A stretch of DNA of 64,000 bases from Rhynchospora pubera (GCA_028095005.1 CM051460.1:73032676-73096675), one strand, 5' to 3'; shown: positions 24,121-37,599, counted from the first letter of the stretch. Numbers and translations are program-made. Notes: generated by a model not told the origin, from the letters alone.

Positions 24121-25007
24121 GTTCGCGATCTAATCCCTTCTTCCTACTGTGCTTCGTCACTTTCTCTTTTTCGAAATTGCTTGTTTAGGTCGGATGCATA
24201 GCAACGTCTTGTTTGAATGAGGCACTCGATCTGGTTAATTTCTGTTTAATGCTTAGTGATTGTATACCCTTTGGTCTATCTAGTGCTAATTATTTTAGAA
24301 ATTTTCATTTTATTCGATGTATTTTCACGCATTTTGACATTGTCGTTATAAGAAATAAACCCTATCTTGTTTAGGATTTTCAAGCATTTTGATATAAATC
24401 TCTGGTTTCTAGTTCGGATGGTTTAAACAGCTGTACTCCTCGTTTCGTTCTCGTTTTGGTTAAATTATCCGAATATCTCTTGACATTCGAAATTTATCCT
24501 GCATCATATTCTAGAATTGTTGGCTCGGATCTTCTCCATTTTGTATTCCTCTAATGGAGTTGTCCCTTACCCTCTTGGTGGTATCTTATGTTTAGGTGGA
24601 AGTATCCTTTTGGATGATGTGCTCTCCTGTTTATCTGAAGTGGAGAAGAATTTATATGTTGAAATAAGATTTTTGCCAAACTGGTCAACTACAAGAATTT
24701 TTGTAAAATTTAAACGTTTCTTACCAGTAAACTGTTAGACGAGGCTTTTTGTTGTTGAATTTGCGAAATGTATGTAATTTTCTGGTGATTATTTTTATAT
24801 TCCATCAAATAACTTAGATTAGATGAGATCCTTTTTCACTAGAATCATTTTTAATTTACTCATTTTGGGGAATGGATGGCCTCATTCATCCTCATTTAAT
24901 CGTTCCTGAGTTTATCTTCAATTTAAACTTGCAATCTATGCACAATTTGTGCTAAGTATTATTTTCCTTTTTTGTGCTTTACAGGCAGAAATTGCTCAGA
25001 GTCCAAA

Positions 25008-27851
25008 ATGATGGGAGGATTCTTGTCAAGATTACTTCTGTAAGTGATATCAACTATTTAAGTGTAATTGTCAATTTTAGGGTTTCTTTTCTGCAAATAG
25101 CATGCATATCCCATCTGCAAGCAATATCCAAATGTTATAATAGCTATGAATAGCAATACATTGTACATTGTGATGATAACTGCTAGCTCAATTTGCAAGA
25201 AAACCTAGACTTAACTGAAACATTTATTCTTTGGGTTTTCTAATTTTATAGAAAGAAGACAATGTTGAGATAATCGCTAGCTCTATAAGTAGGAAACACT
25301 AACTCAACGAGTAAGAATTAAATTTTCATTGTATTCTTATTTAAGGTTGGCATTTGGATATGCATACCCGGCATATGAATGCTATAAGACAGTGGAACTG
25401 AACAGGCCAGAAATTGAGCAGCTTCTCTTTTGGTGCCAATATTGGTATGCTTTTTGTGTCTCTATTTTGGTACCAGTACAATACAATACTGTACTTGTAC
25501 TCTTATGCTGAGGTTAAGGTTTTTTGGTCATTTGTTTCGGCAAAAGAGCATTCTTCTTGGAGTGGCAGCTAAATATAGGAGCGAGCAAAAGAATAGAATA
25601 GAATAGAATAGGGGCCTTTATGGAAAGTGCTGTTCGGCTGTTTCATTTAATAATATTCGTTTTGCTCTTTTCAGGATCTTAGTTGCTGTTCTTACTGTTC
25701 TGGAGAGGTTTGGCGATGCTTTGATTTCATGGTAAAAATCATTTATTATTGTTTTTGTTGGTGTGCTTTGGTTTTCTGTAGTATTAATCAATCTTGCATT
25801 TTTTTTTCCTATTTATAGGCTACCTTTGTACAATGAAGCAAAGTTGGCATTCTTCATATACTTGTGGTATCCGAAAACAAAGGTTAATGCCTGATTATTA
25901 AGTAAACATTTCATTTTACTTTGAGTCTTTTGCTGATTGCACTGAGAACTTTATAGTACACGCTGTCACCAAACATTTCTTATTTGCAATAAGCCTCCAA
26001 TTTTGGTTATGTACCAGGATGCAAGTAAATAGAGAGAAAAAAGAATAAGAGAACCCAAGAAAATAGTGATAAATTTGTCCCTTATAAACTTGAACAGATA
26101 AATACTCCCTGCCATTGATTTCCTTGTTTTATTTAACATGTTGGGGAAATGTTCTCGTAAAACAGAAGAGAGTAATCTATTCTGCTACATAGCACTAATG
26201 TTCTTACAAAACACTTTTTTTGAGATTCAAACAGGCAATTGAAGCCTCTCAATTTGATGTAGGTATAGAGATTTTCTAGGAAACCAAAATTTATATATTT
26301 TTTAAAGGTTTTTGTTATCTTTTTGGGTAGGAAGAGTATGATTGATTTTTAAGAATGTTTTTTTTTTTCCATAATGAAAAGATAGTAAAATAATCCTAAA
26401 AGAAAATGTAAAATTTGGTTCTCTATAATATTTCCTTATCTAGACTTAATCGAGGGGCTGATATCCACTATTTAGATTTCCAAATCGAAAATTGGACCAA
26501 CAGCACCATCTAACCTTAGAATAACTAAAAAATGTGTGACAATGCATGCTGGTATTTGTTTGCAAATAATTGAAGTCGGAATATTAGATGCATTTCTAAA
26601 TGCAACAGTACCATAGCACCAGGTGTGGGTTGCAAAATACACTTTTCTCTCTCTAATACTCATGTTTTCCTTGCATAAAAACTAATAAATTTTCATTTCA
26701 GGGTACTACATATATATATGAGGGGTTCTTTAAGCCTTATCTAGCAAAGCATGAAAGTGACATCGACCGAAACCTACTTGAATTGAGAGTGAGAGCCATT
26801 GACTTTGCTGCTCTCTATTGGCAGAAAGCTGCAACCTTCAGCCAAAGCACCTTCTTTGATGTTCTTCAGTATGTTGCAACCCAGTCCAATCGGCCCCGCC
26901 GTGGAGCTGCTCAGGTATCCAAATTCACACTTTACCCCAGACCAGTACTCCCAATTTAAGTTCTTTTATAGAGGTTATTGCAAAATGCAAATACTATCAA
27001 ATATGAGAAATGCTAGTGTCCTATATATAGGACAGATGAGTCCGTCCAATACGATCGTTTTCGCGTTTCTAAATTTCAAATGACCGATCCGAACAGTTCA
27101 ATATATTCTCAATTTTGCAAACTTACAAGAAACCAATTTTTACATTTTTTTGGAAAATTTTTACTATTTTTTGTTTTTTTTTTAAAATTCATGATATAAA
27201 TATTATGGATCGTCCAATAACAGCGATTTTCTAAATACCAAAAAAAATAGTAAAAATTTTTGAAAAAAAATGTAAAAATTGGTTTCTTATAAGTTTTCAA
27301 TATGGAGAACATATTGAACGGAGCCGATCCGTCCTATATATTGGACGTTAGCATTTCTCATCAAATATTGTTATGTAAGTTGTGGTTAACACCCAAAAAA
27401 CTGATGTTGTTAGGCTACCATCCAACCATAAAGTAAATGATGGAAAATTATTGACAATTTCCCTGAGTTTGCTAAAACCTTATTTTTTTTTTTCCAAACC
27501 TAAATAATTGAGGTTTTTGGTTAAAAATTAAATTAACATGAAGAACTTGACAACTTGGTCATTATTTGGTAACTTTCCTTGAGCATTAGCAGCTTAGTTG
27601 GTTAATCTGGTGTTGTATGCAAATACAAGACAAGCTCAATTTCAGTTGCATTTGAAAATATGGTATTTTACTGGATTTGATTTACAACAAAATCCTTAGT
27701 GCAATTTTCCATGTTCTTTTATATGGAACTGCCATCCACTTTTGAAACTCTGGACACAGTGTCCACAAATTAGTGAAAAAGCCCCATTATGTTGGGTTTC
27801 ATTTTTAGCCTACCTCAACTTGTTATGGGACTAAAAGCTTTGTTGTTGTTG

Positions 27852-27885
<34 letters not shown>

Positions 27886-28630
27886 TCTGAAAATGCCCTT
27901 ACCATTAATCCTATAATTTTGCACTTTCCTGCTCATCATTCATGTTCCAGATGTTTTATCTTTTGAAATTGCCCAACCTCTCTGAGTTAATAAAAAATAT
28001 GATTTCCAAATTACTATAAAACTATGGCTATAATCAAATAATAAAGAATTCTTTTTTTTTTTAATTAACATCTTCATGCCATGGAAGTGCCAAATCTGAT
28101 TGGCATGGTAACAAAATTATCATAATTATGATAGCTACTTTGTTTTAACGTGAATTTAATTTTTGGAAACTCAGAAGGCGCCACCAGCAACAGTGCCACA
28201 AGAGCAGCAGCAGAAAAAGCCAACACAGCTCCGGCGAACTATATCAGATCGTCAACAAGCATCGACATCTGCCAATACACCAGCAGAAAATTCTTCAAAT
28301 CCTCGATTGCGCAGAGTGGTATCTGGACGGTCTGGTCTGGTCCCTGTGGCCTCAACTGCCAGTGACTCGACTGAATCTACACCTAAGTCTGTCGGGACTG
28401 ATCCTGGTACGGGTTTGACAAACCCGGAACCATCAGCACCACCAGCAATAATTGAAGAAGAAGAACAGCTGGAAATGGAAGAAGAAGTGGTGGAAGGAGA
28501 AGAAATGGAGGCAGATGATGTACCAGCTGAAACAGAAGAAACACCAATGGATGAGGCTATACGTGTGACCCGTGCTAGGCTACGCAAACGGGTGGCTACC
28601 TCTGGGGTGAGTCCCACTGCCCCTGCTTAA
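25008..28630 (+). CDS. HVA22: HVA22-like protein (TB2/DP1/HVA22 family)
   Basis: This family shapes ER membranes and is related to yeast Yop1 and animal REEP/DP1; several plant members respond to abscisic acid. Exons: 25008-25039, 25346-25444, 25675-25731, 25819-25882, 26702-26914, 28175-28630 (TAA), all joining in phase. The N-terminus MMGGFLSRLL leads into the family signature LAFGYAYPAYECYKTVE, then hydrophobic hairpin segments (LLFWCQYW, WILVAVLTVLERFGDALISW) and PLYNEAKLAFFIYLWYPKTK, followed by GTTYIYEGFFKPYLAKHE. The last exon is an unstructured tail, Ser/Thr/Pro-rich and then strongly acidic (IIEEEEQLEMEEEVVEGEE), as in the longer HVA22i/j-type members. Total is about 306 residues. 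Two ATGs are adjacent; either could start. Intron 5 is extended by a MITE. Confidence 0.93.
27005..27359. mobile_element. MULE-type MITE, 355 bp, in an HVA22-like intron
   Basis: ATCAAATAT at 26996-27004 and 27360-27368 is a perfect 9-bp TSD. The terminal inverted repeats are GAGAAATGCTAGTGTCC and, on the right, GGACGTTAGCATTTCTC. Internal words CCTATATATAGGAC, GACCGATCCGAACAG and GTCCAATA are shared with the element at 42115-42500 and the fragment at 36190-36245. Confidence 0.92.
27855..27883 (+). repeat. (GT)n microsatellite
   Basis: About 14 GT units within the last intron of the HVA22-like gene. Confidence 0.9.
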
Positions 28631-30640
28631 TAACTGTTAGTCCTTGTTATAGAATTTTCATTTCAGACCTTGTTTTGGGTTTTGTTGACCGTGTTTCAAA
28701 AAGAATCTGATCTTGTTGGAAGTTTCATCCAGGACCTGTTTTGGGCCTGATATAGAACTCCTATAAACATTCTGGTTCTTTTTGGAATATTGTTAATAGC
28801 CAGGTCAGGAATGAATACAATTGCCTCTTCTTCTCTCATTCTCTTTACATTTGTTATTGGTATCTGCTGTTTCTGTACTTTTGGTGTTTTTCCCTCTCCC
28901 CAGTTTTATTTGTTATGGAGGTTAGAATGGAGTTTATTGTTTGATTGGGAGTATTAGTTGGTGATTGATTTCAATTTGGGACTGTTGAAGCTGATTTTTA
29001 GTGAATGTAAATAATTGGAAATGGACGTGTACATATATTTTGGGTTTTGTAGACAAATTTTGTAGTGTTACTCCGTTGAGTTTTGTGCTTCATGCTAGAA
29101 CTTGGTCAGATAAGTCATTTTAATTTAGTTCCATTCTAACATGACGCATAATTTGTCATAAATGACCATTATTTTGGGAGTTAAAATATCCCCCAGTTTG
29201 TTTTGGAAGGTGCAAAGCAGATCTTGGAGATGCAAGCGTATCTTAGTCATTAAATTATGACATGACATCTGTCGGGCATAATTAGAAAAACATGGTGTAT
29301 CTGCTCTTAAATACAGGTCCTGACAGATTCAGGATCCTTCTAAATCAATTTGATCTGCTACTCATTATTATTAGTTTAATAAGACATACCTGCTAAGCGT
29401 GCTTTCTTACATCTCTATTATTATATTTTTCAGACTGTAGACTGATGCACATGCTCGGAGAGCATGCCATGTATTTATTACCATGCTATATTATACATCA
29501 TATAATTTGCTTGACTTGACATCAACATCTTGGGTGGCAAAAGCTCCTTTCATTTTGGTCGGTTCTACAGTTTTATTTTATTTGTTGGTCGTCTAATAAC
29601 TTTTTTTGTCAAGTTGAAAAATTGACATAGTATCTTTTGGCCAATCATACCTACCAAATTTTCAATACTTATACTGCCGAGTTTCTAGGGCTTTCAGGTT
29701 GAATAAAGAAAGCGAGAACAACTAATCTCCACTAATCATTCAAATACTCCAAGTGTAGGGCACTTAGGCGGCGTTGTGTAAAATTAATCTTATCCTTTGG
29801 AAAATTTAAAAACACGACAGTGCGTTAGAATCACGAGATTTTGAGACCTGACACAGACAGAGGCACCGACCTTGAAATCGATGATGCAAACCAATCCTGT
29901 GTTAGATGGGAACTTATGAAAGGGAGCCTTTGGATTGTTTCGACTATTCGAATTTTTGCGGCTTATCTATGTCAACCAGTATGCGGCTCGTTTTCATCTC
30001 AAAACTCAAAAAGTCAAAACAAATGGTTTCAATTAAGGGGAATTAAATATATGAACCGCTTTCCAAATGTTGTGTTTAAATGCACAATGCGCATGGAGGT
30101 ACCTTTTAAAGGCGACCCGTCAATTGTTACGTCTCATTATAAAATAATTACGAAATAGTTTCAAATACTTTACTTTTTACGGTTCCATTTTATCTTTACT
30201 TCGAATTTTTTTTAATTAATTTAAAATTGAAAATAAAAAACAATATACAACTGATACAAAAGATTCATGTCCTTTTTTTGTATGCAACACATAAAAATAT
30301 ATCATTTTGATATCAATCTGATTATTATAAAAAAACAAGTAAAAGTTCCAAAATGTTAACTATTTATGAATGTTAACTTCTCAAGCTATTAATTTTTGTT
30401 ATCAAAGTTAAATATTACAATTTAAATTTCTTATTATTACATTTTAATATAAACAAAAATGGGATGAATAAAATTTATAAAGTGAAATTGTGAGAGTATC
30501 TAAACTCTTCTCAATAATAAGCACCTCTCATGTCATGTTTTTTTTTTTTTTTTTTTGAAAAGACTCATGTCATGTAGATGAAACTCTACGAAACGTAATA
30601 ATCTGTTGGGTTGTAGCATATCAAAAAGGCGCCAATGAGA
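28631..30640. other. 3' UTR of the HVA22-like gene and intergenic DNA
   Basis: 28631-29050 is presumably 3' UTR. The remainder has no supported gene; a 105-codon open frame at 29841-30158 has no recognisable domain or codon pattern. Confidence 0.5.
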
Positions 30641-30970
30641 AAAGAAAAGAAAGAAACTACCAGAGCCGTCCATACACGTGGCACTCTCTCACACTTGCAG
30701 GTGGCCCTGTGCAGTCTCATCTCTCTCTCTCTCGCTGACACTTTTCTCTATTCTCTCCTCTTCTACACATACATTACATTAAAAGTAAAGCCCTATAAAG
30801 AGAGGTGCCTTCGCCTTAGAGAGCGCAAGAGTGAAATAAAAGAGAAACCGAAAGAAGAAAAAGAGAAAGCTTTCATCACGAGGAACTCGCTTGTGGGTTT
30901 CACTTTTGCACCAAGATTGAGATAGAGAGAGCAACCTAAAAGGTATAAAAGGAGGTTGTAAAGAGATAAA
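30641..30970 (+). promoter_or_regulatory. Promoter and 5' leader of the EF-hand gene
   Basis: ACACGTGGCA at about 30673 is a G-box/ABRE-type site. A CT-rich tract (30718-30765) and CCCTATAAAG (about 30790), a plausible TATA box, precede a purine-rich leader and the ATG at 30971. Function is inferred from motif and position only. Confidence 0.45.
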
Positions 30971-33900
30971 ATGGAGGGTTTGCTTGGGAGAAACAACAAC
31001 AAGAGGAACAGCAAGGAGGTTGCTGTGGTGGATGGAAGAGAGATAAAGGAGTTGGTGGAGAACAAGGAGGCGTTCAACAGTTTTGTTGAGCACAAATTTA
31101 GAGAGCTTGACTTGGATTGCGACGGCCAGTTGTCGGTCGGGGAATTGCAACCGGCTGTTGCTGATATTGGTGCTGCTCTCGGACTGCCGGCTCAAGGTTC
31201 GTCGCCTAAGTCTGATCATATTTACACAGAGGTGCGTATGACTTGTCATTATTTATTTACTTATTATATTTTTTAGAAAGATAGCAATTTGATTGATGAG
31301 GATACTTAATTTTTTTTTTCTTTTTTTTGGAATAGCATATCTATTTGAATTGGGAAATTATTATTGAACATGATTTTCAGTCCCGCAAATTTTATTTGCA
31401 CTAGTAATAATTTAAATCACATATTTTTTTTTTTTCTTTTCTAGTGGCGGGCCTTAAGAGGGATTAATGGGCTATGACTCTCTAAGGATATTGGTCCAAT
31501 ACCTTTAATTAAATATTGATTATTAAATTTAGAAATTGCCGGCTTTAATTTCTATTTTTATTATTAAGTGAATTTATAAATTTTTTTTGTGTTTCAGTGA
31601 TTTTCCAGTTCTTCTTTAAGGCAGTGAGTTTAATTTTTTTTTTTCCTTTTTACTAAGATTATGCTTAAGAGTGGAATAAAGTGCGGACTAAAAGAATATA
31701 TACCTTATCCTAATGCGTATATGTGTGAATATGTCGACAAACTTGGATGTGTTTACTTCGTTTCTACTTTATAAAGCTTCTTTAAATTAATTAACCTCTG
31801 ATCAACGAACACCACTATTAATATATTTCAGCTGTCTTTTGAATGTATTTTTTGATCTGTCACGTAATACTGTTTGCAAGAATAGTTCAATACACTCGGT
31901 GATTGTTATTTCTAGATTTGTATGCACTACATTATGAAAAATGGGTTACTCCCTATTCCTTTTGGAAGCGGTATGCGCAAAATTCTGATTGGAAAATTTT
32001 CATTGAGATCCAATTCACATACGAGTAGTGTGGACATGGCTACGGATCCTCAATTTTATTTGGAAAAAAAGGGGAAAAAATATTTTTTGGGGGTATTGGG
32101 AGTAAGTGAACATTAGCATCCAAATTTATTCACTAATTTATATCCCTTGGGGGGTATTGGAAATAATTGTTGAGAATAAGAAACTAATTTATATCCCTTG
32201 GCTCTGCTTTAAAGCTCATTAAGTGAGAGAATAAGATAATAATCTCTATTTCACATAAGAGTAGCGGGGGATAAAAGTTATTCTTCATCGTACTCGCAAA
32301 TATAGTTGTGAGGGTATAACTCTTATCTATTATGAGATGGGTTAATCTTTTCTTCTAGAAGTGGCTTATTATCAAACGTCATCTCCGTATCGAACAATCT
32401 ACGTGTAGAATGGCTAACAATATGTGTATTTCTCTCTGACATGACATAGATGTTTACACGTGTCGATAATATTTTCTTTTCTTCCGGTAATGAGAAACTA
32501 CCGAAAGTTCTTTATATATGCATCTCCCTGTTGTGTATTGATGTCTTGTTTGATACGGAAACACCTATCGAAGATAACGTGTAGTAAAAGACTCCTTTGC
32601 TTATCAATTTATTCTGCTCTCAAACATACTTATGAGTGAGGATAAGAATTATTTCTGAAAACTACATCATGTAAGTTTGATTTAAAAACAAGTGGTGTAT
32701 CTAAAACTATCAAATTTTGTAGGTATTGAATGAGTTCACGCACGGTAAGCCTGAGAAGGTGAGCAAAACAGAGTTCCGAGAGGTGCTATCAGACATCTTA
32801 TTAGGCATGGCGGCTGGGCTAAAGCGCGATCCGATTGTTATACTAAGGATTGATGGCGAGGATCTGCAAGAATTTGTAGACAGGCCTGGCTTCGAGTCAG
32901 AAGCAGTAGCTATCTTTTCGCAGGTGGAATCAGAAAATGCTCCTCTTAGCAAGTGCTTGATGGAGGGTGTAAAGCAACTTACAGTTGAGCATGGGATGCC
33001 TCCTTCCTCTGATCCATGGGTAAGGATTTTATCCTAATAATTTTGTTTGCAAATGATTATTTTAGAAAGTTCTTGTTGTACATTAGTTGGTTTGTTATTC
33101 TAGATGAGGAAAAACTGAAGAGTATTTGATAAAAGTAACTCGTCGATAGCGATTAAAAAGAAATGGAAATTGAGTCACAGATTTGTTTTTCTCGGTATAC
33201 GATTTAGGATTTCAGATTGGAGGCCTTCCTCTTTTTTTTTTTATCTTTCCTCTCTTTAAATTTTACAAGGAAATAATGATTATTGAGTATTGAGAACTGA
33301 AGTTTATGTGCAGTTACTGCACACAATTATTATTCAATTGATGAACAAGGTCCACTGTATGCTGAACTATAATTTCTGGATAAAATTCATAGTCATCTAG
33401 ATCTCTTTTATGGCATTGGTTCATCTTTTGTTGTCAATAAGTATGGCATCTTTTGAAGGTAATTGTATGATCGCAGTTGTCAATTCTGAAAATAACGTTG
33501 CTTAAACCAGCCAATTGTAGGCAATTGCATTTACTCTGTCCTGCCGTGAGTTTCCAGATTTCCACTTAGAACTACCTGAGATACTGCCACAAAGAAATTT
33601 TTTGCTAAGTCAACCAATGATAACGCAAAGATTTGGATTGCGTAATTAATTAATGCATTAATGTCTCTATCTGGAAGGAAAATTTAATGGCTAGTTATCA
33701 GTATGTTATCTCTGTCTCATTCTCCATATCTAAAGACATTAACATGTTGATATTAATGATGTTACCTTAGCCTGACTTGTCATCTATCAACATAAATTCT
33801 GAAAGCTATGCATAATATTTGGCATTAAAAACTTGTGACAGCTGACCACCATGCAAACTTCCATTGGAAAATGAATCTTTACGAGAAGGGCAAAAAAAAA

Positions 33901-34898
33901 AAAAAAAAGAAAAAGAAAAAAAAAGAAAGATAAATAAATATATATAATAGAAAGAATTAAAATAAAAAGTAAGTAGATGAAAAGAAGAGAGCAAGATACA
34001 TAACTAGTTTAAAATGAAGATTTTTAATATGTGGCAAAACTCTTCACCTCCGGGCTTACATGTCAAATAACAATACTTGTAAATAAGCTAATTTATCAAA
34101 CATTGTCAATATTGACAATGAATTTTGGTTTTATTTTAAATTTAGGTGGTTAGTAACATAGTTGAGCCTGCAATGCAAGAACTTTTCTCAAATCAACCAG
34201 ACAACACACCGACCCAAGAAACATTCTTGGCTGAATTCAAAAAGTTGTTGGCAATCATAAGGAAACAACTCCAAGAACATCCAGTGATTGTTGCGCACAC
34301 AGAAAACAACTTTGATGGAAGTGGTGTTAAGAGGTTACTTGCAAACAAATTTGAGCTTGATAAGGTTAAATCTCATATGCAAATCATATCAAACAGAATC
34401 ACTCATCTCTTTTGCTTTTGCAGATAAAGTTAAATGACTACTTTGTGATTGCAGTTGCTTGACTCTGCATGGAAGGAGGTTCCAAAGGACAAACATAACA
34501 AGACCTCAAAGGAGTATCTCCGACTTTCACTCGATAAAATAGCCGCGTCAGCGGATCTACCACCTTACGGTGCTATTGATGAGGTATATACTTTAATATT
34601 TTTGAACCTTCTTACAATTCCTTTGCTTCAACAGCCAAATAACAAATCATTTATAAAAAAATGATCTCAGATGGATGAAGTGATGAACGAGGCATTCAAA
34701 TTGGTAAGCATAGATGATGGCAAAGCAATAGACGAAACAGAGTACAAGAAATTATTGAAAGAGATACTGGCAAGTATTATGCTGCAGTTGCAAGGAAATG
34801 CAATATTTGTTTCTTCTAATTCTGTTGTGCATGAGCCACTCACCTCTGCTTCAACTCTGTTGAATGTACCGCCGATCTCTGTTTCACCGACAGAATGA
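30971..34898 (+). CDS. EF-hand calcium-binding family protein
   Basis: Five exons join in phase: 30971-31231, 32723-33019, 34146-34364, 34455-34583, 34671-34898 (TGA), giving about 377 residues. Residues 47-58 form a canonical EF-hand loop, DLDCDGQLSVGE, with Asp at 1, 3 and 5, Gly at 6 and Glu at 12. Later candidates (NNFDGSGVKRLL in exon 3, SIDDGKAIDETEYKKLL in exon 5) lack several ligands, so probably only one loop binds calcium strongly. The middle is helical and mixed-charge, without signal peptide or membrane segment. The layout matches a plant-specific class of long EF-hand proteins with no well-known biochemical role. It is likely a soluble calcium sensor; partners are unknown. Introns are long and AT-rich. 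Confidence 0.85.
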
Positions 34899-35215
34899 AG
34901 ATGCCACCATCTTGGTACATGTTTCTAGAATATTGTATTAGCTAATCTTATTCTTCGCGGTGTTGGAAACTAAGAAGACAACATGCATTTTCCTTCTGAA
35001 TTTTTAGTAGGGGATGCAAAAAAAAGGGAAAAAAGAAAAAAAAAAGCAGTATGTAGCAAAGAGACTTGTTATATTAGTATAATAATAATATTGGGAACTG
35101 TTTAATAATAAATGAAATGCTCTTCATATACTATTTCTTCACAAACGAATTAGAAAGCGCATATATTTCGTACAAAATTGTGCAAGGTTTCAGTGTCATG
35201 ATAATTAACATTTAA
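34899..35215. other. 3' UTR and short intergenic stretch
   Basis: AT-rich DNA after the EF-hand stop codon; no gene seen. Confidence 0.5.
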
Positions 35216-35560
35216 TCATTGACAAACATATTGCATTCTTCTAACCAGATTTTATGTGGTGGACATTCAACATCACCAGTTAACCTGAAATTAACTAGTA
35301 GGGTCTTTAAAAAGCTCAAAATCTACATGAGATACTCGACAGTGAGAGAAAGGGAGAGTTTTGGGGAAATTGCCAAAACCATACTTAATAGAAATTTTCG
35401 TTATAAGCAATGAAGGAATTATGATCTTAAAATGACAGTTCTGATAAATCCCTCAGACAAATGTGGAACCTGTGCGGGCTGGGACCAACATTATGATTTG
35501 GGATCTGTATCTGTACTGCCTCAAGCTTGTAATCTGGAAACTGAAAGGACAGTGAAGTTT
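35216..35560 (-). pseudogene. Degenerate copy of the WDR82-like gene's last exon and 3' UTR
   Basis: Read on the minus strand, this stretch matches the last exon of the gene at 39717-43692 and part of its 3' flank. Shared words include GCAGTACAGAT, CCCAG, AGGTTCC and TCTGA, and ATCAGAACTGTCATTTT against ATCAGAATTGTCATTTT in the intact gene. Downstream, ACCAGTTAACC is also shared. The frame is broken by substitutions and indels. It is a decayed paralogous fragment, not a working exon. Confidence 0.65.
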
Positions 35561-35645
35561 TATTAACAAAAATACCATTCAAGTTTTAGTAATATTGTCA
35601 AATTTATATATATGTCCATAGTCATTACTTATCGAATGATTAAAG

Positions 35646-35791
35646 GCTCCGTTTGGATGGGTGCAAGAATAAAAAAATAACTTCTTCCTACTTCCAAATT
35701 TATTATAAACAATCCAAACTCTTCACAAAGCTACACACTTTCCAATACTTTTTTCCGTATTCCTCTTATTCTCACACCATCCAAACGGAGC
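35646..35791. mobile_element. Short MITE, about 146 bp
   Basis: Terminal inverted repeats GCTCCGTTTGGATGG and CCATCCAAACGGAGC bound a non-coding, AT-rich core. The TSD is unclear, so the superfamily is not assigned, though the TTTGGAT word resembles Tourist/hAT MITEs. Confidence 0.8.
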
Positions 35792-36189
35792 AAATTAGTA
35801 GTAGAGACGCCTATTCAGTTTTGCAGCTGACAAAATCTTTTGTATTCTTTTTGGTGCTGGATGGTCCGGACGTAAATGAATTTCATAACCAATTTTTTTT
35901 TTTTTAAATCAATAGAAAAAGAAAATTTCTAAACCAACACCTCTATATACCTGAAAGGAAAAAGGAAAAAAAAAAAGCGGTGTTGTAGGTTACGATCTAA
36001 CTAACTCTTTTGATGGATTATTGCGAGTTGTTTGGGTCTAAATAGAAGAAGATGATGTTTAACAAGGCTTCATATTTTGAGACAAGTTCGAAGTTTTTCC
36101 CCTTCTTTCAGTAATCTTACTTGATTTGTGTAAAAATCAACTAGAACTCACAATTTCATGTTCTGGTTACGATTTTCTCTTAAAAATAA

Positions 36190-36245
36190 ACGATCATATT
36201 GGACGGACCCATCCGTCCTATATATAGGACACTAGTATTTCTCAA
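36190..36245. mobile_element. Half of a MULE-type MITE
   Basis: CATATTGGACGGACCCATCC, then GTCCTATATATAGGACACTAG and TTTCTC match one terminal repeat of the element at 27005-27359. No second arm is present, so this is a truncated copy. Confidence 0.7.
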
Positions 36246-37480
36246 AACAGAAACAGAAAATCTAACCAATAGAAAAGATAAGCAGCAGAAACACTAGTAT
36301 TTTGAGAGATCTAGTATAGTGCCAACTGGTAATAGGCTAACAATTTAACTGTATGATCGATGTTGGGGACGAGGAGGATGATTACGGGTCAGGCTGATAC
36401 ATTTTTATGTTCCAACAGGAGAAAGGTTTAGATGAAAGAATTGAAGTTTGCTGGTGTATGTTCTGAGTTCGTAAAATTGTATTGATTTAATGTTTTTCTT
36501 TTGTTATAATTTTGATTTTAAAAGTAAAAAGGTCACAATGCATTGTCATATACTGTTTTCTTTTCCAAATGAGATTATTGGGACGCAAGAAACTAGAGAA
36601 TGACCATGTCGTTATATTTTTCTTTTCGAGAATTAATTGTACCTAGCATCCTATCCTTGTTCTAATGCTTTATTTTATTCTCGTCTGACTAGGCTTGTTC
36701 ATTGATCAGACCAATGGCGAAGAAAACGGAATGCAATCAACGGAGGAAAGCTACAGCATTTTCTTCTATTTAGACAAAAACTTTTGTCAGTTTTTAAAAT
36801 GAATATACGTTTCTACTCCTAATGAATCGTTTAATTAGCATGGACATATGAATTTGACAGTATTACTCAGACTTGCATGGTATTTTTGTTAATGAAATTT
36901 TTCTGTCCTTTATATTCCATCATGTTTCTGAGGAATTTATCACAACTGTTATTTTGGGTTCCTGATTGCTTCACTGCTTCTAAACGAGGCGCTCGATCTA
37001 TTTAGTATGATTTTGGCAAAATTCGCCCACCACTCTCTCTCTCCCAGTCAAAAATCTTATGGAGATTTTGAGCTTTAGGAGGGCCTTTGACTAGTTGTAT
37101 TCAATGTCCATCACATATAATATGGTTACAATTAGTTGAATGCTATCGTTTGTTAAATGTTAATCTTGATACTGAAAAATTAATTGCACAAGTTTAACAT
37201 GAACAAGCATGTGGTTAAACAAGAGTTTCGGAAGATGAGACTCCGTCACACGAGTCACGACGCCTGTGTTGGATCTGAGTCTGATTGATTCATTAAGGAG
37301 AATAGCTTTCTTTTTCTTCAAAAATAAGTTTAAAAAATTAAATATTAAATCCATAAATAAACTAAACTATGGAACTAATACAATTATGAAAGCCTGCTGC
37401 TGTGGCTTAAAATTTTTCAGAAAAAAATATATAATTTTAAACTATTAAATTGAGACTTCATAACTCATACATAAAAAAAA
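36246..37480. other. Intergenic DNA with a second WDR82-derived scrap
   Basis: At 36920-36967 the plus strand reads CATGTTTCTGA, then TTTATCACAACTGTTATTTT and GGGTTCCTGA, close to part of the last WDR82-like exon, here in the opposite orientation to the fragment at 35216-35560. Nothing else is supported. Confidence 0.5.
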
Positions 37481-37504
37481 ATGTTACATACAAAAATAAA
37501 TTTA

Positions 37505-37590
37505 TCATAACAGTATGGTTGTTCAACAATCTTAAGAAAACAGTATGGTTGTTCAACAATCTTAATAACAGTATGGTTGTTCAAAAATAA
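37505..37590 (+). repeat. Three tandem units of about 28 bp
   Basis: ACAGTATGGTTGTTCAACAA occurs twice and ACAGTATGGTTGTTCAAAAA once, separated by short TCTTAA-type spacers. Confidence 0.9.
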
Positions 37591-37599
37591 ATTTTTTAG

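Noticed and set aside
28252..28617. 121-codon open frame on the minus strand
   Set aside because: It is the antisense shadow of the acidic, repetitive last exon of the HVA22-like gene.
37509..37586. Short regularly spaced repeats that might suggest a CRISPR array
   Set aside because: Only three units, spacers are nearly identical or absent, and the genome is eukaryotic; it is a small minisatellite.
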